Below, piece after piece: positions 43,826-51,543 of a DNA stretch of 64,000 nucleotides. Source of the DNA: Mesorhizobium sp. AR07 (lineage in GTDB: Bacteria > Pseudomonadota > Alphaproteobacteria > Rhizobiales > Rhizobiaceae); contig NZ_CP080525.1 in NCBI RefSeq assembly GCF_024746815.1, forward strand, positions 4,148,501 through 4,212,500. Direction: 5' to 3'. Made by a program: the position numbers and the translations under genes. Numbering within the stretch: position 1 is the stretch's first letter; each line of letters starts with the position of its first letter. Below the pieces are notes generated by a model. It did no database searches. It was not told the DNA's origin and saw only the letters and a program-made list of their open reading frames with translations.

Positions 43826-45022
43826 ATGAACAGACCCCTTATCGTTATCTTCGCCGCGATCTGCCTCGATGCCGTCGGCATAGGCCTCATCTTTCCTATC
43901 CTCCCGCGACTCCTCGAGGAGGTGACGCACAGCCAGAACATCACGCCCTACATCGGCATAATGACCGCGCTCTATGCGGTCACGCAGTTCGTCTTCGCAC
44001 CCGCGCTCGGCGCTTTGAGCGACACTCTCGGCAGGCGTCCCGTGCTGCTCATTTCGCTCGGCGGAGCGGCGATCAACTATGTCGTCATGGCGTTCGCGCC
44101 GCAGCTTTGGATGCTGTTTCTCGGCCGCGCCATCGCTGGGCTGACCAGCGCCAATGTTTCCGTGGCAATGGCCTACATCACCGACATTTCGCCGCCGGAC
44201 AAGCGAGCCCGTCGCTTCGGCCTGTTCAACGCCATGTTTGGCGCCGGCTTCATTATCGGGCCTGTTCTCGGTGGGCTGCTGGGCGACCACTGGCTGCGGC
44301 TGCCTTTCATCGCCGCCGCCGTGCTGAACGCCTGCAATCTCCTGCTGGCTTTGTTCATCCTGCCGGAGTCTCGTACACCGACCCGCCGGAAGATCGATCT
44401 GGCCGCGCTCAACCCGCTTCGACCCCTGCGTTGGGCGTTCTCGATGCAGGGGCTCGCGCCCATCATCCTCGTGTTTTTCATCCTCGGCGCCACCGGAGAG
44501 GCCTATGGCACCTGCTGGGCGTTGTGGGGCATCGACACGTTCCGGTGGAATGGCCTCTGGATCGGCCTGTCGCTGGGCGCTTTCGGTGTCTGCCAGACGC
44601 TGGTGCAGGCCCTCTTGCCCGGCCCCGCCACCAAGCTGCTCGGTGAACGCTGGGCCGTTGTCGCAGGCATCGCCTGTGCCTGCATCGCTCTTGTCGCCAT
44701 GGCGTTCGCCAACCAGGGCTGGATGGTGTTCGCCATCATGCCGATCTTCGCCCTCGCCGGCATCGGCGCACCTGCATTCCAGGCCTTCGTCACCCGGCAG
44801 GTCGATCCGGCCAGCCAGGGCCAGCTCCAAGGCGTGCTGGCATCGGCTGTCAGCCTGGCCTCCATCGTCGCGCCGCTGGCTTTCTCGACAGTCTATTTTG
44901 TCGTCCAGAAACGGTGGCCCGGAGCCATCTGGCTCTCGGTGATCGTCATCTATGCAATCGCGGTTCCGCTGGTTTTTCTCAGCACCCGGACCGCCCGCTC
45001 CACGCAGCCCGCGAGCCCATAG
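43826..45022 (+). CDS. TetA-family MFS efflux transporter
   Basis: A 398-aa MFS drug:H+ antiporter with 12 membrane segments, very close in plan to TetA class proteins (399 aa). It has LDAVGIGLIFPILPRLLEEV, the motif A loop GALSDTLGRRPVLLISLGGA, motif C-like FGAGFIIGPVLGGLLG, and RQVDPASQGQLQGVLAS in helix 10-11. The ATG at 43826 has GGAG upstream. Tetracycline is the expected but unproven substrate. Confidence 0.88.
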   Translation: MNRPLIVIFAAICLDAVGIGLIFPILPRLLEEVTHSQNITPYIGIMTALYAVTQFVFAPALGALSDTLGRRPVLLISLGGAAINYVVMAFAPQLWMLFLGRAIAGLTSANVSVAMAYITDISPPDKRARRFGLFNAMFGAGFIIGPVLGGLLGDHWLRLPFIAAAVLNACNLLLALFILPESRTPTRRKIDLAALNPLRPLRWAFSMQGLAPIILVFFILGATGEAYGTCWALWGIDTFRWNGLWIGLSLGAFGVCQTLVQALLPGPATKLLGERWAVVAGIACACIALVAMAFANQGWMVFAIMPIFALAGIGAPAFQAFVTRQVDPASQGQLQGVLASAVSLASIVAPLAFSTVYFVVQKRWPGAIWLSVIVIYAIAVPLVFLSTRTARSTQPASP

Positions 45023-45140
45023 TGCAAAGCCTCGAGGGATACGAGATTCGGTGGCCAAGCCGTTCGTGGTGTATGTTTACAAGCTCTCGACCACGGCCGG
45101 TGGGTACCCGCTTTGCGGCCAGGAGAACAAGGAGTTAGCC

Positions 45141-45479
45141 ATGACCGAAACAGAACCGCTCATCCTGCGTCGCTGGTCGTCCGTCATCCGCACACAGGAT
45201 CGCGCTGCCTATGCCGCCTATGTCGCGAGGACAGGGGGCCTTGACTACGCGGCCACTGCCGGCAACCGCGGCTTCCAGATGCTTATGCGCGATCGTGGCG
45301 ACGGATCGACGGAGATCGTCACGCTGAGCTGGTGGACATCGATGGACGCCGTGCGAGGCTTTGCCGGCGATGCACCGGAACTGGCCCGCTACTATCCGGA
45401 AGACGATCGCTACCTGCTGGAGAAATCCGAATTCGTCGATCACTACACGGTTGTTGCCGGAACTTTGCCATCCGCTTGA
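45141..45479 (+). CDS. ABM-like (antibiotic biosynthesis monooxygenase) small protein
   Basis: A 112-aa protein that fits the dimeric alpha-beta barrel of the ABM family: an initial LILRRWSSVIRTQDRAAYAAY strand-helix, GFQMLMRDRGDGSTEIVTLSWW, then ELARYYPEDDRYLLEKSEFV. AAGGAG lies 8 nt before the ATG. It follows the efflux gene by 118 bp on the same strand and may share its transcript. Its substrate is unknown. Confidence 0.72.
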   Translation: MTETEPLILRRWSSVIRTQDRAAYAAYVARTGGLDYAATAGNRGFQMLMRDRGDGSTEIVTLSWWTSMDAVRGFAGDAPELARYYPEDDRYLLEKSEFVDHYTVVAGTLPSA

Positions 45480-45482
45480 GAC

Positions 45483-46706
45483 TCAGGCCGTAGCGACAGG
45501 AGGCTCGCCGTGCCGGCCTTCCGGCTTCTTTGTCTGATCCTTGACCTTCTGCCGTTCCGCCCAGTCCTCCAGCCAGTCGCGGCTTTGCATCTCGATCAGC
45601 CGTGATGCCGTGCGCTCGAATTCGAAGACCTCGACGCCGCGCTTGGCCACATAAAGCTGCGGCGGCGCGGCTTCGGCGCTGACCACCAGCCGCACATGAT
45701 GATCGTAGAGCGTGTCGATCAGCAGAATGAAGCGCTTGGCCTCGTTGCGCTTGCCTTCGCCGAGCACCGGGATGTGATCGATGAAGACGGTCGAGAAGTG
45801 GCGGGCTATCGCCAGGAAATCGCGGGCCCCGAGCGGCTTTTCGCAGAGATCGGCAAAGGAAAACCGCGCCGCGTCGCCGGCAGCGGCCGGCACGAGCACT
45901 TGCCGGCCCTTCAGCGTCAGCGAGGTCTCCACCGTCGGCGCACCGCGCGTCATGGCCTGCCACGCCCCGTCGAGCATCTGGTCGGCCGCCGCATCGGCCG
46001 GCGTAACATAGACGGGCGTGCGGGCGAGCTTTTCCAGCCGGTAGTCCTTGTCGGCGTCGAGCGCCAGCACCCGCGTCTGCCGCTCGAGGATGCCGATGAA
46101 CGGCAGGAAAAGCTGGCGGTTCAGGCCCTCGCCATAGAGATTTTCCGGCGCCACGTTCGAGGTGGCGACCAGCGCCACACCGCTGGCGAACAGCGCCGAA
46201 AACAGCCGCGACAGGATCATCGCATCGGCGATATCGGTGACCGAGAATTCGTCGAAGCACAGCACCCAGGCCTGTTCGGCCAAGGCCTTGGCCACCGGCG
46301 GGATCGGGTCGTCCTCCTTGACCGTACCGTCCTTGCGCGCCTGCCGGTGCTTCTGGATACGGTCCTGCACGTCGGCCATGAAATCGTTGAAATGGACGCG
46401 ACGCTTGCGCCGCACCGGCAGCAATTCGAAGAACATGTCCATCAGCATGGTCTTGCCGCGGCCGACTCCGCCATGGATGTAAAGGCCCTTGACCGCCTCA
46501 TGCGTCTCGCGCTTGCGGGCAAACAGCCAGCCCAGCGCGCTGGACTTGTGTGCCAGCCGCTTGGCCGAGATCTCGTCGGTCAGCCGGTCGAGCGCGGCGG
46601 CGGTCCGTTCCTGCGCCGGATCGCGTTCGATCGCGCCGGTTTCCACCAGATGGTCGTAGCGCTGCCTGACGGTCGCATGGGTCTGGAGGCCGTCACGCAG
46701 ATGCAT
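45483..46706 (-). CDS. zapE: Cell division protein ZapE (AFG1-like ATPase)
   Basis: A 407-aa ATPase of the AFG1/ZapE family. Walker A is YIHGGVGRGKTMLMDMFF (about 76-93), Walker B is WVLCFDEFSVTDIADAM. Characteristic are RVHFNDFMADVQDRI and the arginine region VALVATSNVAPENLYGEGLNR. ZapE modulates FtsZ rings at division (known in E. coli). It is convergent with the ABM gene, ending 3 bp from it. Confidence 0.93.
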   Translation of the reverse strand: MHLRDGLQTHATVRQRYDHLVETGAIERDPAQERTAAALDRLTDEISAKRLAHKSSALGWLFARKRETHEAVKGLYIHGGVGRGKTMLMDMFFELLPVRRKRRVHFNDFMADVQDRIQKHRQARKDGTVKEDDPIPPVAKALAEQAWVLCFDEFSVTDIADAMILSRLFSALFASGVALVATSNVAPENLYGEGLNRQLFLPFIGILERQTRVLALDADKDYRLEKLARTPVYVTPADAAADQMLDGAWQAMTRGAPTVETSLTLKGRQVLVPAAAGDAARFSFADLCEKPLGARDFLAIARHFSTVFIDHIPVLGEGKRNEAKRFILLIDTLYDHHVRLVVSAEAAPPQLYVAKRGVEVFEFERTASRLIEMQSRDWLEDWAERQKVKDQTKKPEGRHGEPPVATA

Positions 46707-46724
46707 CGGTCACGTCGTTCTGGA

Positions 46725-46767
46725 GCAATTCCAGGAAAAGTGTGTAGCGGTTTTCCCTAGGAATTGC
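46725..46767. repeat. REP-like dispersed repeat, copy 2 (GCAATTCC family)
   Basis: GCAATTCCAGGAAAAGTGTG followed by TAGCGGTTTTCCCTAGGAATTGC forms a 43-bp imperfect palindrome in the 89-bp gap between the omp19-like gene and zapE. Confidence 0.72.
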
Positions 46768-46795
46768 GTAAAAAACAAATAAGGGGCGGGTCAGC

Positions 46796-47338
46796 CTATC
46801 TTGTAAGCGAAATCGGCTGGCCGTTGGAAGTCTGGCCGTCGAATTTCGAGCCGCTCGATGAATAGAGCCGCGCCAGCGTGCCGCCATTCTCGTCATAGAG
46901 CGTCAGTTGCTTGCCGGCGACGTTCCACGACTTGATGCCGTCGATCGGCGCCGGGCAGTGCAGCGGTCCGGCACGGAAGCCGGCGCCGAATTTGGTTTGC
47001 GGCGTCGCCACCTTGCAGCTCTGGCCCGAAACACTGGCGTTCCAGACACCGGCGACGCTGGCCGCGGTCAGATCGGCAGCACCTGCCGGCGCCGAGCCGT
47101 CTGACGGTGGTGCCGAAGCGACCTGCGTATTCGCGGGCGCGGTCGGGAATTGCGACGGGTCGGCGGCGCCCGGTGCTGCCGGCGGCGGCAGCTGGTTGGC
47201 GGTCACCTTGCCGGCCGGGGCCGGCTGCAGCGGCGCCGGCTGCTGGTCATCCATCGACGAGAACCGTGAGGTCGAACAGCCGCTCGCAACGAGCACCGCC
47301 AGCGATACGGCCACCAGGCCGCTTTTCGAAAAAGTCAT
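46796..47338 (-). CDS. Omp19-like lipoprotein (AprI/Inh protease-inhibitor family)
   Basis: A 180-aa lipoprotein with lipobox VASGC (Cys 21), a Pro/Ala-rich linker (about 30-85), and a C-terminal beta-barrel-like domain with GVWNASVSGQSCKVATPQTK, AGFRAGPLHCP, KQLTLYDENGGTLARLY and FDGQTSNGQ. This follows the layout recalled for Brucella Omp19, which protects bacteria by inhibiting host proteases. Two cysteines should form the inhibitor disulfide. Confidence 0.87.
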   Translation of the reverse strand: MTFSKSGLVAVSLAVLVASGCSTSRFSSMDDQQPAPLQPAPAGKVTANQLPPPAAPGAADPSQFPTAPANTQVASAPPSDGSAPAGAADLTAASVAGVWNASVSGQSCKVATPQTKFGAGFRAGPLHCPAPIDGIKSWNVAGKQLTLYDENGGTLARLYSSSGSKFDGQTSNGQPISLTR

Positions 47339-47576
47339 TCCAACCTCCGTCGGATTCGGCTGGGGGGAAGCCGTCCGCGCAATCTCACCTCCACCAAGAT
47401 GGAGAAGGTGGCGAAATTTCAACCCGATATGGTTAAAATACGGTTTGCGGCAACATTTGTTGCAAATTTATCGCAATCACGACGCACGGCCACCTGCCGT
47501 TTGATCCTCGGCAATCCGATCGGCCGCTTCCTTGACATTTGGCCGGCAAACGCTTGCGCCGGCCGGCACAGAGCCT

Positions 47577-48617
47577 ATGTCTGGGAAACGTGACCTGCTG
47601 GAGCGCAAGAATTTGGCCGCGAGAAGGAAAGCCGCCAATCGATACTACAGTGGCCCGCCCAGCGATCATTTCGACGGCACATTGTTCTTCAACCCCGACG
47701 GCCAGCCACCTGGCCGCTTCGCCGACCTGCTGAAATGGCGGTTGAGCGGCAAGCGCTCGAAATGGCCGGCAACCAATCCGAGCCCTTTCCCGCCGGCAAA
47801 ACCGGCGACAGGGGTCGAAGGCGCCGCGCTGACGGTGACCATGGTCGGCCATTCCACCTTGCTGATCCAGACGGCCGGCCTCAACATCCTCACCGATCCG
47901 GTCTGGTCGCAGCGCGCCTCGCCGCTCCCCTTTGTCGGGCCAAAACGCGTCAACCCGCCGGGCATTGCCTTCGCCGACCTGCCACCGATCGACCTCGTGC
48001 TGGTCAGCCACAATCATTACGACCATCTCGACCTCGCCACGCTGAAGCGGCTGAAGGCCAGCCACGACCCGCTGGTGATCACCCCGCTGGGCAATGATGT
48101 GCTCATTGGCGATGCCGTTCCCGGCCTGCTTCTGTCGGCGCATGACTGGGGCGACAGGGTCGACATCGGCAACGGCGTCGCCGTCCATGTCGAGCCGGTG
48201 CATCATTGGTCGGCGCGCGGCGCCGGCGACCGGCGCATGGCGCTGTGGGCCGGCTTCGTCATCGAGACGCCGGGCGGCAAACTCTACTTCGCCGGTGACA
48301 CCGGCTTCCACGGCGGCACCAACTACCGGCTGATGGCTGAAAAGCATGGCGGCTTCCGCTTCGCCATCCTGCCGATCGGCGCCTACGAGCCGCGCTGGTT
48401 CATGGCGCCGCAGCACCAGAACCCGGAGGAAGCCGTGCAAGGCATGAAACTGTGCAACGCCGCCTATGCGGCCGGCTGCCACTGGGGCACCTTTCAGCTC
48501 ACCGACGAGCCGATTGACGAGCCGGTCCGCAAATTGTCCGAGGCGCTTGACGATCAAGGCATCCCAAGAGAGCGCTTTCGCGCCTTGCGGCCCGGCGAGG
48601 TCTGGGACATACGCTGA
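47577..48617 (+). CDS. MBL-fold hydrolase, NAPE-PLD-like
   Basis: A 346-aa metallo-beta-lactamase-fold enzyme. The metal motif is SHNHYDHLD (about 145), with further ligands in HVEPVHHWSARG and YFAGDTGFH. The opening FFNPDGQPPGRFADLLKWRL is typical of the RomA/NAPE-PLD group, which cleaves phospholipid head groups or phosphodiester substrates. The start at 47577 gives MSGKRDLLERKN; its ribosome site is weak. Confidence 0.85.
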   Translation: MSGKRDLLERKNLAARRKAANRYYSGPPSDHFDGTLFFNPDGQPPGRFADLLKWRLSGKRSKWPATNPSPFPPAKPATGVEGAALTVTMVGHSTLLIQTAGLNILTDPVWSQRASPLPFVGPKRVNPPGIAFADLPPIDLVLVSHNHYDHLDLATLKRLKASHDPLVITPLGNDVLIGDAVPGLLLSAHDWGDRVDIGNGVAVHVEPVHHWSARGAGDRRMALWAGFVIETPGGKLYFAGDTGFHGGTNYRLMAEKHGGFRFAILPIGAYEPRWFMAPQHQNPEEAVQGMKLCNAAYAAGCHWGTFQLTDEPIDEPVRKLSEALDDQGIPRERFRALRPGEVWDIR

Positions 48618-48694
48618 GGCGAGCCGTGGACCGTCGATTGCCCCGCAGCGGTTTTCGCCCAATATGGCGTTTCAAGGAAACGGAGTCGCGTCTT

Positions 48695-49261
48695 ATGAAA
48701 TCAATCCTGGCAGTCCTGCTCGCTATGGGTATCTCCACGTCGGCCGCCTTTGCCGGAGACGTCGCCGATCGCGCGGCGGAGGCGGAAAAGCTGCTGCAGT
48801 CGGGCGACGGCGCCGGCGCGCTGGACAAGTTCCGCAGCGCCGAGGAAGCCTTTTGGCAAGCGATGCCGCTTGCCGTCCAGAACGTCAAGCAGGTCGACAC
48901 GGCCACCGGCTTCGGCATTTACAAAGAGCGTGCCAATCACATCTACAAGCCCGGCGAGAAGGTCGCGCTCTACATGGAGCCGGTCGGCTATGGCTATGGC
49001 TCGGACGGCCTCGGCAATAGCCAGATCGCGCTTTCCGTCGACCTCACCGTGCTTTCCGACTCGGGCGACGCCCTGGGCACATTCGAGAAGATTGGCAGCG
49101 TTCAAGTCGCCTCCCGCTCGCACAACCGCGAACTGTTCTTCAAGCTCGACTTGTCGCTCGATGGCCTGCCGCCCGGCAAATACCGCTGCAACTTCCTCAT
49201 GCATGACCAGAATTCGACCAAGACGGCACCCTTCACCACCGATATCGAGATCGCCGGCTAG
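48695..49261 (+). CDS. Secreted protein of unknown function
   Basis: A 188-aa protein with a signal peptide (LAVLLAMGISTSAAFAGD, cleavage after AFA near 20). The next helix (VADRAAEAEKLLQSGDGAGALDKFRSAEEAF) resembles a TPR-like hairpin. The remainder is beta-rich (YKPGEKVALYMEPVGYGYGSD, LDGLPPGKYRCNFLMHD) and may be an immunoglobulin-like domain. No specific family was recognised. Confidence 0.75.
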   Translation: MKSILAVLLAMGISTSAAFAGDVADRAAEAEKLLQSGDGAGALDKFRSAEEAFWQAMPLAVQNVKQVDTATGFGIYKERANHIYKPGEKVALYMEPVGYGYGSDGLGNSQIALSVDLTVLSDSGDALGTFEKIGSVQVASRSHNRELFFKLDLSLDGLPPGKYRCNFLMHDQNSTKTAPFTTDIEIAG

Positions 49262-49354
49262 ATCCAGTTATCAGCCTCGTAAGGGGGCTGCGCACTGGTA
49301 ATTCCTGCCCGTTTCCGCCATATAGCGGCAAACGGACACGGAATTTCCGGAGCA

Positions 49355-50239
49355 ATGGCCAGCACTGCCCCTTTCGCCAAGATGAACGGCATCGGCAACG
49401 AGATCATCGTTGCCGACATGCGCAGCCGTGCCGATCGGGTGACGCCGGCGGCGGCAATCGCCCTCAACGCCGATGCCGCGACCAGCTTCGACCAGATCAT
49501 GGCGATCCACGACGCCAGGACGCCGGGCACCGCCTTTTTCATCGACATCTTGAATTCCGACGGCTCCAAGGCGCAGGCCTGCGGCAACGGCATGCGCTGC
49601 GTCGTTCAGGCGCTGGCCGCCGAGACCGGCCAGAAGACCTTCACCTTCGAGACCGTCGCCGGCATTCTCAACGCGCGCGAACATGCCGACGGGTCGATTT
49701 CCGTCGACATGGGCATGCCGCGTTTCGGCTGGCAGGACATTCCGCTGGCCGAGGAATTCCACGATACCCGGATGATTGAATTGCAGATCGGACCGATCGA
49801 CGCGCCGGTGCTGCACTCGCCCTCGGTCGTCTCGATGGGCAACCCGCACGCCATCTTCTGGGTCGACCGCGACGTCTGGTCCTACGAGCTCGACCGCTTC
49901 GGCCCGCTGCTCGAAAACCACCCGATGTTTCCCGAACGTGCCAACATCACCCTTGCCCAGGTCACTTCGCCGCAGACCATGGTCATCCGCACCTGGGAGC
50001 GCGGCGCCGGCCTGACCAAGGCCTGCGGCTCGGCCGCATGCGCATCGGTGGTGGCAGCGGCCCGCACCAACCGGACCGGCCGCAGCGTCAGCCTGATGAC
50101 ACCCGGCGGCGGCACGCTGCATGTCGAATGGCTGGATAACGACCACGTCATCCTCACCGGTGCCGCCGAATGGGAATTTTCCGGCAGCTTCGATCCGTCG
50201 ACCGGCATTTGGGCCCGCGACACCGAAAGCGCGGCCTGA
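49355..50239 (+). CDS. dapF: Diaminopimelate epimerase
   Basis: DapF (294 aa) interconverts LL- and meso-diaminopimelate for lysine and peptidoglycan synthesis. The two catalytic cysteines are in AQACGNGMRCVVQAL and KACGSAACASVVAA. The start PFAKMNGIGNEIIV is typical. The TGA overlaps the ATG of mtaB by one base, linking the genes. Confidence 0.96.
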   Translation: MASTAPFAKMNGIGNEIIVADMRSRADRVTPAAAIALNADAATSFDQIMAIHDARTPGTAFFIDILNSDGSKAQACGNGMRCVVQALAAETGQKTFTFETVAGILNAREHADGSISVDMGMPRFGWQDIPLAEEFHDTRMIELQIGPIDAPVLHSPSVVSMGNPHAIFWVDRDVWSYELDRFGPLLENHPMFPERANITLAQVTSPQTMVIRTWERGAGLTKACGSAACASVVAAARTNRTGRSVSLMTPGGGTLHVEWLDNDHVILTGAAEWEFSGSFDPSTGIWARDTESAA

Positions 50240-51531
50240 TGGCGTCCCAGGGTATCGATGTCGTCACCTTCGGCTGCCGGCTGAACACCTATGAGTCCGA
50301 AGTGATGCGGCGCGAGGCGGAAAACGCCGGCCTCGGCGCGCTGGAAGGCGGCGCCGTGATCTTCAACACCTGCGCCGTCACCGGCGAGGCGGTGCGTCAG
50401 GCGAAGCAGGCGATCCGCAAGGCGCGCCGCGACAACCCACTGGCCCGCATCATCGTCACCGGCTGCGCCGCGCAGACCGAGCCACAGAACTTCGCCGCGA
50501 TGGACGAGGTCGATCTCGTGCTCGGCAATGAGGAGAAGCTGAAGGCGAACTCCTATCGCGCGCTGCCGGATTTCGGCGTCAACGACACCGAAAAGGCGCG
50601 CGTCAACGACATTTTTTCGGTGCGCGAGACCGCCGGCCACATGGTCGATACCATCGAGGGCCGGGCGCGCGCTTTCGTCCAGGTGCAGAACGGCTGCGAC
50701 CACCGCTGCACCTTCTGCATCATCCCTTACGGTCGCGGCAATTCGCGCTCGGTGCCGATGGGCGCCGTCGTCGAGCAGGTCAGGCGGCTTGCCGGAAACG
50801 GCTATGCCGAGATCGTGCTGACCGGCGTCGACATGACCAGTTTCGGCGCCGACCTGCCGGCCGCCCCGAAGCTCGGCAAGCTTGTAAAGACCATCCTCAG
50901 GCAGGTGCCCGATGTGAAGCGCCTGCGGCTGTCGTCGATCGATTCGATCGAGGCCGATGACGATCTGCTCGACGCCATCGCCACCGAGCCGCGGCTGATG
51001 CCGCATCTGCATCTGTCGCTGCAATCGGGCGACGACATGATCCTGAAGCGGATGAAGCGCCGGCATCTGCGCGATCAGTCGATCCGCTTCTGCGAGGACG
51101 TGCGCAAATTGCGCCCCGGCATCGTCTTCGGCGCCGACATCATCGCCGGCTTCCCGACCGAGACCGACGAAATGTTCGAGAATTCCGAAAAGATCGTCGA
51201 GGAGTGCGGGCTGACCCATCTTCATGTCTTTCCGTTCAGCCCACGTGAAGGCACGCCCGCCGCGCGCATGCCGCAGGTCCGGCACGAGCTGGTCAAGCAG
51301 CGCGCCGCCAGGCTGCGCGCCGCCGGCGAGGCTGCGTACCGGCGCCATCTGTCGTCGCTCTCGGGCACACGTCAGTCGATCCTGATCGAGCGCGACGGTT
51401 TTGGCCGCACCGAAGGTTTCACGCTTGCCGCACTCGGCGCGGGCGTGCCGGGTGAGATCGTCGAAGCTGATATCACCGGCCACGATGGTATCAGGCTGAT
51501 CGCGGCGCCCTTTGCCGCCTGCGCGGCCTGA
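50239..51531 (+). CDS. mtaB: tRNA methylthiotransferase MtaB
   Basis: A 430-aa radical-SAM methylthiotransferase that modifies t6A37 of tRNA. The N-terminal UPF0004 cysteines are TFGCRLNTYES, FNTCAVTGEAVRQ and VTGCAAQTEP. The radical SAM cluster is CDHRCTFCIIPYGRG. A short TRAM-like C-terminal region follows. It overlaps dapF by one base and ends 12 bp before ftsY. Confidence 0.94.
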   Translation: MASQGIDVVTFGCRLNTYESEVMRREAENAGLGALEGGAVIFNTCAVTGEAVRQAKQAIRKARRDNPLARIIVTGCAAQTEPQNFAAMDEVDLVLGNEEKLKANSYRALPDFGVNDTEKARVNDIFSVRETAGHMVDTIEGRARAFVQVQNGCDHRCTFCIIPYGRGNSRSVPMGAVVEQVRRLAGNGYAEIVLTGVDMTSFGADLPAAPKLGKLVKTILRQVPDVKRLRLSSIDSIEADDDLLDAIATEPRLMPHLHLSLQSGDDMILKRMKRRHLRDQSIRFCEDVRKLRPGIVFGADIIAGFPTETDEMFENSEKIVEECGLTHLHVFPFSPREGTPAARMPQVRHELVKQRAARLRAAGEAAYRRHLSSLSGTRQSILIERDGFGRTEGFTLAALGAGVPGEIVEADITGHDGIRLIAAPFAACAA

Positions 51532-51543
51532 GAAACCCAAAGC

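Noticed and set aside
42992..45058. Open frame of 688 codons joining the TetR-like regulator to a long N-terminal part
   Set aside because: The extra part is antisense to the TetA-like gene and crosses both operators; the regulator has its own ATG and ribosome site at 43633.
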